This document shows, one piece after another, positions 50,583 to 60,399 of a DNA stretch of 64,000 nt; position 1 is the stretch's first letter; each line of letters starts with the position of its first letter. The stretch is from contig JAKCOZ010000007.1 of the NCBI GenBank assembly GCA_022605955.1, positions 31,102,991 to 31,166,990 of the forward strand. The letters run 5' to 3'. Under the pieces are notes generated by a model. That model did not search any database. It was not told the origin of the DNA and saw nothing but the letters and a program-made list of their open reading frames with translations. The position numbers and the translations under genes are program-made. This stretch comes from Rallus limicola. Its lineage: Eukaryota; Chordata; Aves; Gruiformes; Rallidae.

Positions 50583-50849
50583 TGTATTGGTTCTGGCTGA
50601 GGTGGAGTTGATCTTCCCCTCAGCACCCTCACAGCGCAGTGCTGTGTGTATTGGTACCCAGCAAGGTGTTGAGAACACACCAGTGCTTTGGCTACTGCTG
50701 AGCAGTGCTGGCACACATCAGCGCTGTCTCCCCAGCATTTTCCCCTCAGCAGTAGGCTGGGGTGGGCAAGAAGTTGGGAGGAGACACAGCCAGGACATCT
50801 GACCCCAATGTACCAAATGGATATGCCATACCATGTGATGTCTGCTCAG

Positions 50850-50857
50850 CAATAAAT
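50850..50857 (+). promoter_or_regulatory. TATA-like site of the 50.6-kb LTR
   Basis: caataaat at the place where this LTR family has a TATA box just upstream of a purine-rich leader. The sequence is no longer a strong TATA box, so promoter activity is doubtful. Confidence 0.4.
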
Positions 50858-51086
50858 ATCAGAGAAAGGAAGAGGAAGTGGAGGGGGGAATTTGTTATTT
50901 ATGGCATTTGTCTTTGGACCAATTGTTACAACTACTGAAGCCCTGCTTCCTGGGAAGTGGCCGCATTGTCTGCTGATGGAAAGTAATATTTTTTTTTCTT
51001 TTCTTTTGCTTCCACGTGTGACCTTTGCTTTTGCTTTAGTTAACTGCCTTTATCTTGACCCATAAGTTTTTCCCATCTTATTTCTG

Positions 51087-51103
51087 CCCCCCCCCCCCCC
51101 CCC
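51087..51103. repeat. 17-nt C homopolymer within the LTR
   Basis: An uninterrupted run of 17 C bases just before gctgaggaggggaatg, in the U5 region of the LTR. The length is likely to vary and to be error-prone in assembly. Confidence 0.95.
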
Positions 51104-51169
51104 GCTGAGGAGGGGAATGATAAAGCAGCTTTGTGGGCACTTGACATCCAGACAAGGTCAAACCCACCA

Positions 51170-51454
51170 GATACTATTCAAGTCACCAGCTTTAAAACCA
51201 TCATATTTCCTAGAGTGTGCAAACAAGACACATACACAAAAAGAAAATTTACAGGCACAAGAAAGTAAACCAGAACGGGACTTCAAAGGCTATTTAGACA
51301 ATCACCTCCTTCAGATGCCAAGTCTCCTGTTTGCCAAGACCATCCCAAGAAGGTGTTTGTGATGAAATCTGCATTCACTGGCTGCCTCAGCAGCACATTG
51401 CAATGGTTAATACTGTGCTTATAAATATTTTCCTAAAAACTCACCTGAATCTTC
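51170..51454. other. Unclassified DNA between an LTR and an old CR1 fragment
   Basis: No repeat end is clear. The last part may be the 3' side of the CR1 fragment that follows, too diverged for me to see. Confidence 0.4.
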
Positions 51455-51750
51455 TTCACCAAAAGGCCAGTTGTTTCTTGTCCAGCTCCCAAATGTTCAC
51501 AGAAAAGTTTATCACTGACCTTTTCGTAATAACTTTGTATGTATCAGAGAGCTGTTATCATGTCAGCTGTAGTCTCAGCTCCTCTAGACTAAACAAACTC
51601 TGTCATTTAAACTTTCCTTCAAAAGTCATTTTTTCAAGATTCTTGTCATCCTTGCTGTCCTTATCTGGACAATCTACAATCTGTCCATAGTTTCATAGAA
51701 GTATGGGCTGGATATAGAGCTTCAACTGAGATATGATCAGTGCTAAAAAC
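51455..51750 (-). mobile_element. Ancient, diverged CR1-type LINE fragment, minus strand
   Basis: The plus strand shows complements of a CR1 3' region: aaaggccagttgtttcttgt, gagagctgttatcatgtcag, ctctagactaaacaaactct, then ccttatctggacaatctaca and gagcttcaactgagatatga. Order and spacing match the CR1 C-terminal region, but identity is low and no terminal octamers remain. It appears much older than the other copies and may belong to an older CR1/L3-like lineage. A 119-codon plus frame through it (51331-51690) is a shadow. Confidence 0.7.
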
Positions 51751-54700
51751 AGTGAAAAATTATATCCTTAGGTTAATCAATGCTGTAAAGAAATTTACTG
51801 AAACTCTCACATAAAAACACATTGAACTAATAACTATACATCTAGACACCAGTCTGTGTACACACATTGTTTGCATGTGGAAAATAATATTCTCACGTAC
51901 AAGAACTTCTGTGTTATAAAGCTGCATTCCTTTCATTTATACTTAACACAGACAAAGATTTTTCAGAAGTACATGCCAAAAGCTGGACTTCTAAAACCCT
52001 GTTTGGTTGCTGAAGTAATTGACTTTGATCTTTGCACACTGTGAAGATGCAGTAGCACCTAGCTATGCAATCTCATAATCTCTGCAGGTCTTAAGTGTAG
52101 TCTTTGAATCTTAATTTTAAACACCTTTTTGTCATTAAGACCTGAAAATAAAAGCATTAATCTTTGACATCCACTCTACCATATCCTAAACTCTACTGCT
52201 CTGGTAGACAGAGAAATTTTCTTTTCCAGTTCCCATGCAGAATGCTGGAGAGCAGGTGATGAGTTCCTGGCATCTCTCAGCACGAGGTCCTGTTACATTT
52301 GACTGTAAAAGACGGACAAATTTAAGGACATCTCAATAAAGAAAGAGAAATTTCTTACAAGTCCATCAAAGTTAAAGCTTGGGAATATTCAACTTAAGTC
52401 ATCTTCTTGGGAAGGACCAGAGTTAAGTTAATAATCATGATTAATCTATATGACTCAATGCACTTCCACTATTTCTGGGCTTAAACAGATGATGTCTGAA
52501 TGGATGCTGGAATCCCCTTTTATCTTCTGTCTGGAAAGTGATGAATTTGCTGATATACTCTTATAACACTCCAGGGAATGAAGATCTGGGTATTAGGATT
52601 CCCAAAAACTTACACAGGGGACTTTTTCAGTGCTGAAGAGTTACAGATTTTCTTCTCAGGTGATGTGAAGACAGTCAGACAGCAAATCTTGTGTTCTGCA
52701 TAGAAACATCCAGGTGGCTCATACAGCTGGGGAGGAAATGTTGGATTGTTTGGCATGCAGCACTTACAGTGACTCTGTAAGCTCTTTGCTGACCTGCTAG
52801 GGTTTCCCATCACATCTGTAATGACTTTTAAAGATGTGAGCAGTGTCAGCAGACCACACTTGGTATCCATTCCTCATCCCCCACTCTCACATTGTGTAAC
52901 AGTGACAACAAACCAATGGATATCTGGCTGGGATAAATGATCAGTGTTCTCACAACAGCTCACTTCACCGGCACCACCAACACAAGCTTAAGAAATTTTC
53001 CAGCAGAAGTTTGAATCCCATGACCATAACAGGTTTGGAAGTCACAGACTATGGCTCCTGAAAATGTTCAGAAAAAATAGAGGGTGATAAACTCATATCA
53101 GAAAAACACACTTCACCACAGCTGAAACTGCTCTGAGCCATTATAGGAGCTTCCAGACTGCTCATCCATTTGAGGATTTGCTTTTTCAGTATTTTCCCTA
53201 GCTTTTCCTTTGCAATGCCACAACACAACAAGGAATCCAGTTCTCTTGCTTATCTTCTGTCATGCCATGCAGACAAACAGAACACTTTGTTTGCCATTGC
53301 TACGCATTTTCCATTAGTACACAGAGAGAAGCACCCAAATAGATAGTATCAAAGTGGCAGATAATCATCTTCCAAACAGATGGACACTGTTTATTCCACA
53401 CATTACTGAGGAACTGTATGCTGTGTGTGCACACATATGCAATACCATGGAGGAAACACTTGTTTATTCCTGTTTCAAGAAGTGTTTCTTCTAAGTGCAT
53501 GTGTCCATCTATTTTCAAAGGTATGCAAGTGGTCACACTGGCAGAGTGAGCAAATCCAGAACTCTTCCCACCACCAGTCTGGAAGCCTGAAAAAAGAGGA
53601 AACTAATAGATGTAGCTTACCTTGAGATTACTTTTTTCCAGTTTACCCCTCTCCCATTATGTTTTTCCATGCACATTTTTGTTTCAATCTTTATAATCTT
53701 ACTAAAGAAAGTTTTCTGGGAAAAAGAAGTCCTAAAAAATTTCAGAAAAAAAAAATTCTCTATGTCACATAACTCCTCACCTTCTTCTGAACTGTATCCA
53801 CTTTCCAATTTGATGGACTCCAGCTGGGAACTTGCTTGAACTTGAATAAAAGGGAAGGATTTTACCATCTGAGTGCAATTCAGTCACAGTTCTCCACTTA
53901 AGATCATTCTTCCTAGTCCCATCACTGAAGGGGCTTTCCGTGCAACTTTTTCCCAGTATGAGGAATTCCTTTGGCTCCATCCTTAAGGGTCTCTTTCTTA
54001 GTTATTTATTGCACACCCTGTGGGAGCTTCCAAACATTAACTGCTCAAATTTGGCAGAGGAGAATTGGTAGATTTTTTCCTCTTTGGAAATTTCTATTGT
54101 ATGAACCCACGCTGTTGCAGAAGTCCCTCTCCTGGGAATCTCTGTCTCAAAGGAAATATGGGACAGCTGTGATTTGGCATGTGGTTTCCTTCTTTTACTG
54201 GATTTTATTCATGGTTTATAAAACTTGTAAGAGCACAGTCGCTCCTAAATAGAACATGAGGAGAATGAAACCTTCCCCTTGCAAGTGTATCTTTCAGGAT
54301 TTTATAAAGAATGCAGGCAGTGGCCATTTCTTTGGTGCCACTTGAGCCCAGTCATGTCCCATGTCTTCTAGGATGCTGCTCACACTTTCTGCCTGACCCC
54401 AAGTATCAGTGGTTGCCACACAAGCTCAGTGACATGAAGATATTCTTCAACAGCACAGCATATGAAACCTAGCCTAAGATCGCCTGCTTTGGGGAGCAGG
54501 CTGCTATTTCCTTTTAATTACATTGTCCACACTAAACGCTTTCAAAGGTTTCATGTCTCCCCTAAAAGGTTAGCAGCCCCAACCCAGCCTGCATAGGCAT
54601 AACCCTCTGCTCTGTTTTTCACTACTTCTAAATGAAACATTTGGATGTTTCTAGTCTGTCAGGAAGAGTCATCACTTCTAACTAGATACTGATTACTCAA

Positions 54701-56754
54701 CCAATTAAATGCTGAAGTTTCCAACATTTTTCTTGACAGTTCTGCTTTTGTCACCTCTGCAGATATGACACCAGACACACATGCAGCAATTAGCTGCAGT
54801 CATGCATTTTAAAAGGCACCATATGCTCTACATCTCAGTGTGTCATAAAGCTGGACTCTAGTTTATATTAACAAGTAATACCGGTTATATCACATGGATA
54901 TTATTTGCAAAAGTATTTAAGTGTAATGGCTATTAACATGAATATATATAATATTAATAGTCTGTATGAGCATATATATGGATGCATGCAACTTATTTCT
55001 CCATTTCTGTGGTACATGGGATAAGCAGCAAATATCTTCAACATGTTTCAGGATCTGTAGGTCTCTGCATGAATGGCAGTCAGTGTCTCTAAGGGGCATA
55101 GAGCTTCATCTAATCACTTAACTTGAAGGGGAGGGTTGAACACAAAGATAAGACTTTTACATTTAATTTATAAGTACCCTTCAGATTTATTTCTTATATT
55201 TAAAGCAGAAAGGTCAATGAATTTAAATTCTCATAAAACACGAACCTGTCAATTCTCAACTACATGAGAGTACATGCTCCTGTTGTCAAAATTAGCTGTA
55301 ACAATTCTTCACGCTTGGCTTGGTAGATCACTCCAGCACTCAGAAATAAGATAAGATGCTATGCACCTGAAGAAAATTAAAATAGATTATGAATTTAGGA
55401 ATTAAAGTAGCATTTGTATTTGCATTTCTTGGCTTAACTACAGTAGTATATTGAATAATGTCGATATTATCAGTTTTCTTTTTTTCTATTTTTTGTTATC
55501 AGATGTTTTCTGATATTGGATGGTTCTTTATGCATTCAATCTACAGATTTTAAAGAGCAAGTCCTGGACAGCACGCTGAGTATAATTTGGGATTTGAAAA
55601 AACTACCCAAACTCGCATCCTGTCAGTGATCTACATAAAAAGTCACTGTCATGAAGAAATGCTTCAAAGAAGCATTTAAAGCAGCACCCCAGTTCTCAGC
55701 TGTTAAAAGGTAAATCAGATTAGTTGCTCCATTAAAGTTTGTAACTGAAAAGCAAAACTGGCAGGCTGTATTTTAGCAATTACAGATGAATAATAGCTAT
55801 GCAGCCAGAAACAATGTGGTCCTGTACATCTTGATCATAAATATGGATGTGCTCATAATGACCTATTCTCAAATGAATAGTTAAACCTCTTCCACCACAG
55901 TTTGTTTAGCTCCACATAAAAGAGGGATACACAGCACAAAGACATCATAGCATTGTAAAATATGAAACACTGCAACCTCTAGGAGGCTGTCATCGCTTTA
56001 ATTGCATATTTAGGAAAGAGTTTTTCAAAGTGCCACATTTTGCAACATTTCAGTATGGCTCTGACAAATCCTGGAGTGGGACAGTTCATCCCACAAGTGT
56101 TTCCAGCAAGGTTAGCTGAGCATTTTACGCTTCCTGGACAAGAGGACGCAGACAAAGGTCCTGCTGTGATGAAGGAGGGAGGCCCTACTGAGAAGTGCTG
56201 AGTGCTCTCCACTCCCAATAAATTGCAGTCCCATTGGAAGCAAAAGGACCAGCTCTGCTCTTCCTGATATGAATGGAAGGGGGATTAGGAAAACCACCTG
56301 CAGCTGGCAGTTGAGAGCACAAACTGCTATTTACCAATGAGGATTTTTCTGCTGCTAATTTATGACTGCCTGTTCAACACTGTAAGCATGAGCTAAAGAA
56401 GACAGATTAGGTTTGAACTGGTGTGAATTGTTTTCTTTCTCTTGAATGAAGCCATACTGGAGATGCTTTCCTGAACATCAAGAAATCCAGTCACATCCAT
56501 ATGGAATATTCTAACTAGAAGTATTACTCATCTCTTGTATTAAAACCATGTGAATTATATTAATTTTCTCAGACAGCGTCAACATTTTCTGCTTTAACCA
56601 TTTGTTACGTCTTCATAGGGCACATGCTTTTCATTATTATAATAATTTATTTATTTATTAATAATATTTATTATATTAGCCTGTCATTGTTCTTCACTAA
56701 ATAGGTTCCAACATGCTACTGAGCCCAATTCAGGGCTCCAGCCATCTAGGATAT
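51751..56754. other. Unique AT-rich non-coding DNA, no gene seen
   Basis: No repeat family named. Open frames are below 95 codons. One patch at 55.72-55.83 kb has balanced composition and no low-complexity tract. Confidence 0.55.
56632..56678. repeat. TTTA/TAAT AT-rich tract
   Basis: About 45 bp of attatt, aataat and ttta steps with no G or C, just upstream of the CR1 copy. Confidence 0.8.
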
Positions 56755-57825
56755 CACAGGATCATAGAATATCCTGAGTTGTAAAGGACCCATGAGGATC
56801 ATCGAGTCCAACTCCTGGCTCCATACAGGGCCAACCAGGTCAGAGCATGGGACTAAGTGAATTGTCCAGATGCTTCCTGAACTCAGTCAAGCTCAGTGCT
56901 GTGACCCCTTTCCTTGGGAGTCTGGTCCGACCACCCTCTCAGTAAAGAACCTCTTCCTAATATCCAACCTAAACCTCCCTGTCTCAGCTTCATACTGTTC
57001 CCTCAGGTTCTATCACTGGTTGCTAAAGAGAAGAAATCAGCAGCTGCCCCTTTGCTCTCCCTTGTCAGGAAGCCACAGACCACGATGAGGTCTTCCCTCA
57101 GTCTCCTTTCCTCCAAGCTGGACAAACCAAGGGACTTCAACCTTTCCTTGAAAGGCTTCTCATCCAGACCCTTCCCTAACCTCATTGCCCTCCTCTGGAC
57201 ACTCTCCAGTAGTTTTGTATCCCTCTTGTACTGTGATGCCCAAAACCGCACACAGTGCTTGAGGTGATGCTACAGCAGCACAGTGTAGAGCAGGACAATC
57301 CCCTTCCTGGACTGATTGGCAATGCTGTGCTTGATGTGCCCCAGAGTACTGTTGTCCCTCCTGGCTGCCTGGGCACACTGCTGGCTCATGATTAGCTTGC
57401 TGTTTACCAAAACCCCCAAATCCCTCTCAGCATGGCTGGCCTCCAGCTTCTCATCCCCCAGTCTGCATGTGTAGTCAGGGTGGCCCATTTCCAGACTCAG
57501 AATCCACCACATGCCCTTGTGTTCTTCATGTTGTTGGTGATTGCCCAGCTCTGTAATCTGTTCAGGTCTCTATGTAAGGCTTCTCTACCCTAACAGCTCC
57601 TCCCAACTTGGTGACATCTGCAAATTTACTTAAGACACACTCTAGTTCTGTGTCCAGGTTATTTATGAAAATGTTAAAAAATACCAGACCTAAAACAGAA
57701 CCCTGGAGAACAAATGCTTCACAGGATAATTGACAAACTCTTCTTCTAAGCCCAGATTCCCCTTCCTGTGTACCCTTTGGAGTTGTCTCATGTAAGACCA
57801 AATCTACAATCACACAGCAGCTCCA
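56755..57825 (-). mobile_element. Longest CR1 LINE fragment, with decayed reverse transcriptase, minus strand
   Basis: The plus strand opens cacaggatcatagaatatcc and gtccaactcctggctccata, the inverted CR1 3' end, and similarity runs for about 1.07 kb. On the minus strand the frames at 57003-57251 (text LLESVQRRA), 57270-57512 (DLGVLVNSK) and 57562-57828 (QGSVLGLVFFN, then KFADVTKLGG) are successive, frameshifted parts of the reverse transcriptase and its C-terminus. The catalytic box that is FADD in active CR1 reads FADV, so an aspartate is lost as well. The copy is 5'-truncated in the palm domain and cannot be functional. Confidence 0.96.
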
Positions 57826-59015
57826 CATGAGCTTTATGAGCCATGGAAAGGTGTGCCTGATTTTCTGGGAAAGCTGTGGATGGGTAGAAGCTCAGTCTCT
57901 GCACAGACGTGGCATTTGTCTGACTGCACGTCCTGGAATGTCTGAAGTTACTTGGGTTTCAAGGTTGCTGTGGTCTTACAGGGTAGCTAACATCAGGAAC
58001 CAAATTTTCAACTGCAGATGTGCAAGCTTCAGAAGCACTGAGCCAAAGGCTGTTTTGTCCTTTTCAGATAGCAGTGAGTTAGGAGATCCCAGAGTGAGCA
58101 GCTTCAGAAGGGTTCAGTTTACAGGCTGTTTTGCTCAGCACTTCTGGAAAATGACGCCCTGGAAAAAGCAGAAATCCCAAGACAATGAGGTGTCCTGTAC
58201 TTTCTCAGCCGATTCTCTAGCTCAGGTACCGTCCTTTCTTCACATGTGTAACACAGGCTGAACTCTGGCCTTACCTCTGTTAGCAAACGGCACCCAACCA
58301 GCACAAACAGGAAAATAAAGTGCAGCAATGCCCAGCTATTCATAAGCAGGAGTCATAAGCAGGACTCGGTGTATTCAGAAAGATGTTCAGGAACAGCAGG
58401 TGCTGGTGTGTGTTGACTCTAGGGTTTTGTGGCCGAGAACGTTACTTAAGGCACCATTGTTATTACAAGACCGAGAAGCCGCTGAAACTACCAACACAAA
58501 TATATCATCACCCGCAAAATTCATTCCGCATCACTTTAATGAAGAACAGGTTTTCCCTCTCAATTACCACATGACAATAATGACTCCCTGTGGTCCTGTC
58601 CACCAAATGACAGGGAGATAGTAGTGTGAATTGAAAAAAGCAGCAGGTTTCCATAGTGCTTAACAGCCTGATCTGCCTTATTGTTATCAATCCTGTGGTC
58701 TGGAAACACCAGGAGGATCAGAGACCATTGATGCGTACTTCTGCATTTTAAACATCCCTAGTCTTTAGGTTTAGATTGTATAAGTCAGGCATGGCCTTGG
58801 TCAACCAGCTGGATGCAACTTAACATCCCTAACACTGGGCTTGACTTACTGACTTTCCAAGTAGCATTATATATCAAAAAATATTTGCTCCCCAACTCAT
58901 TCCTGGTTTTTTTGGTCCTGCAGGGACAACGTGTATGGACAGAGCAGGTTCTCTGCTCCCATGTGCTTGGCACCTGAGCAGAATTTTTAAAAAGGAAGGG
59001 AGATAAATGCTACAT
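57826..59015. other. Unique DNA between a CR1 copy and an LTR
   Basis: A 144-codon plus frame starts inside the last bases of the CR1 and runs to 58261. It has no domain I recognise and no supporting splice sites, so I do not call it a gene. Confidence 0.5.
59011..59015. repeat. 5-bp target-site duplication, left copy (tacat)
   Basis: tacat immediately left of the LTR end; the same five bases lie immediately right of the other end at 60395-60399. A 5-bp duplication is that expected of ERVL-type elements among others. Confidence 0.85.
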
Positions 59016-59207
59016 TGTGGTAATTTAGCCCTGGCTGAAGGCCAGACACCCACCAAAATCAGTCTATTACTCCCCTTCTTAGTGGGACAGGGGAGGATAT
59101 ATATTTAAGAGGCTCAAGAGTCAAAATAAGGACAGAGAAATCATCCTGTCATTAACGATGTGGGCAAAACAGACTCAACACAGAGTGCAGAAGAGAAAAC
59201 TATCTAA

Positions 59208-59213
59208 TTTATT
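59208..59213 (-). promoter_or_regulatory. AATAAA polyadenylation signal of the 59-kb LTR
   Basis: Minus-strand AATAAA preceded by TACTGT and followed by TTAGATAG, about 190 bp before the U5 end. It matches the place of the signal in related LTRs. Confidence 0.6.
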
Positions 59214-59282
59214 ACAGTACACTAAAGAAAAACAGTGAAAACCCAGAATCAGGAGTGCAACCAAATATGTTAAAACAAACGC

Positions 59283-59735
59283 AACCAGGTCTTAAAACAG
59301 CTTTCCCCCCACCACTCCCTCCTTAGCAGGTTTTAGTTAGAAGTTTGCTCCCTTCTTCCCTCCCATTTGCAGCCCAGGAGGGGCAGGGACTGGAGAAAAT
59401 GGGGTTCTCGGTAACACCTTCCCCCCACCCCTCCATTCTAAACAGACTTCTCTTTAGCCATGATTTTGCTCCCTTCTTCCCCTGCTGCTTGCAGTACAAG
59501 GGAGGGCAGGGACTGGGAAAAAAATGGGGTTCTTGGTTACTTCTTCATGAGCTCTTTTCCTTTGCCAGATCTTAAAACACCTCTACCTCCCCCCCCCCCC
59601 CCCGCCTCACTCCCTTCTTAGCAGACTTCACTCTAGTCATGATTTCATTCTCTTCTTCCCCCCACCAATCGCAGCACAGGAGGGGGCAGGGACTAGGAGA
59701 TGGGGGCTTCAGTCAGTCCCTTGCAAGTTGGTTTC
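59283..59735. repeat. Three degenerate tandem units inside the LTR
   Basis: Three copies of a unit with the same order of landmarks on the plus strand: an aacagc/aacacc C-rich start, then ttagcag..., then cccttcttccc, gcagcacaggaggg-like text, and gggcaggga at 59381, 59514 and 59684. Spacing is therefore 133 and 170 bp, and the third unit includes the 15-C run (59589-59603). The copies differ by many substitutions and indels, so the array predates or accompanied the spread of this LTR family. Confidence 0.8.
59589..59603. repeat. 15-nt C homopolymer inside the LTR
   Basis: An uninterrupted run of 15 C bases in the third repeat unit, followed by gcctcactccc. On the minus strand it is a run of G in a G-rich context. 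Confidence 0.95.
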
Positions 59736-60394
59736 CTTCTCTGCCAGGGTGGGGGCATTCATTCCACACACCCTCCCCCTGCTGCACTGTAGGATCTCAC
59801 CCATGAGAGTCCTCCATGAACTTTCTCCAACATAAACCTTTTCCCACTGGGCTTCATCTCTGCTATGGCAGGCAGCAATAAATTACAATGTCTCTCAGTC
59901 CCAGTCCTCCACAGGGCTATAGGCCTTCCTAAGCAAACCTGTTTCTGGCACAAAACTCTCTCTCGCTCATCTCTGTACGCTGCAAAATGCTGGCAGGGGC
60001 TTATCCCAATGTAAGTCACGGCGTCTTCTCTATATCTCCAGCTGCTCCATCCAGCATGGAGCCTCTCCACGGGCTGCAGGTGGGGTCTCGGCCTTTTCCA
60101 TGTGTTTCTCTATGGGCTGCAGGAGCATCTTTCTCTCAGGCACCTGGGGCACCTCCTCCCCCACCCTTCCCGGACTTAGGTGTCTGCAGCTGCTTACATG
60201 TTGGCACTCTGGTGGCAAAATTCAGCTACTTCTGGGTCCTTTTTTCCTATATGTGATTCCCAGAGGCACTATTAGAGCGGTTTGGGCCTTGAATTGCCTG
60301 GTGTTTATACTTTTCAGCTGGCAGAGCATTCCAGCAGCCATTTTCTGTAGCTCCTGGTCTCTCTCTCAGCACCCAATTACGCACAACTGCGACA

Positions 60395-60399
60395 TACAT
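60395..60399. repeat. 5-bp target-site duplication, right copy (tacat)
   Basis: tacat directly after the LTR end (gcgaca|tacat), identical to the left copy. Confidence 0.85.

Larger units (their letters stand above)
50583..51169 (+). mobile_element. Solo LTR of an avian endogenous retrovirus (ERVL-like), plus strand
   Basis: Starts near tgtattggttctggctgagg and ends near aaggtcaaacccacca. Along the way it shows the landmarks of a common avian LTR: aacacaccagtgctttggct, gcaagaagttgggaggagac, catgtgatgtctgctcagca, then a TATA-like aataaat at 50851, a purine-rich leader, cctgcttcctgggaagtggc, tttatcttgacccataag, the C run at 51087-51103 and ggggaatgataaagcagctt. No PBS, gag, pol or env follows, so it is a solo LTR. 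Left flank (gctac) and right flank (gatac) match at 4 of 5 bases only if one base is allowed for, so the target-site duplication is not secure. Family assignment rests on memory of the consensus. Confidence 0.85.
59016..60394 (-). mobile_element. Solo LTR, 1,379 bp, minus strand, with perfect target-site duplication
   Basis: Minus strand starts TGTCGCAGTTGTGCG and ends GGGCTAAATTACCACA, so TG...CA ends are present, and both sides are flanked by tacat. An AATAAA signal lies at 59208-59213, followed by GAGTCTGTTTTGCCCACATC and TTATTTTGACTCTTGAGCC, which I recognise from avian ERV LTRs. The 3' end (about 59016-59135) resembles that of the plus-strand LTR at 50.6 kb. The U3 part (59.75-60.39 kb) carries ctgcag-type blocks and the middle holds three degenerate copies of a 130-170 bp unit. 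There is no PBS or polypurine tract and no gene, so recombination between two LTRs removed the provirus. Frames of 76-124 codons inside it are not retroviral proteins. Confidence 0.92.

Noticed and set aside
57827..58261. 144-codon plus-strand ORF
   Set aside because: It starts at the edge of the CR1 copy, has no domain, and has no splice sites or promoter that I could defend.
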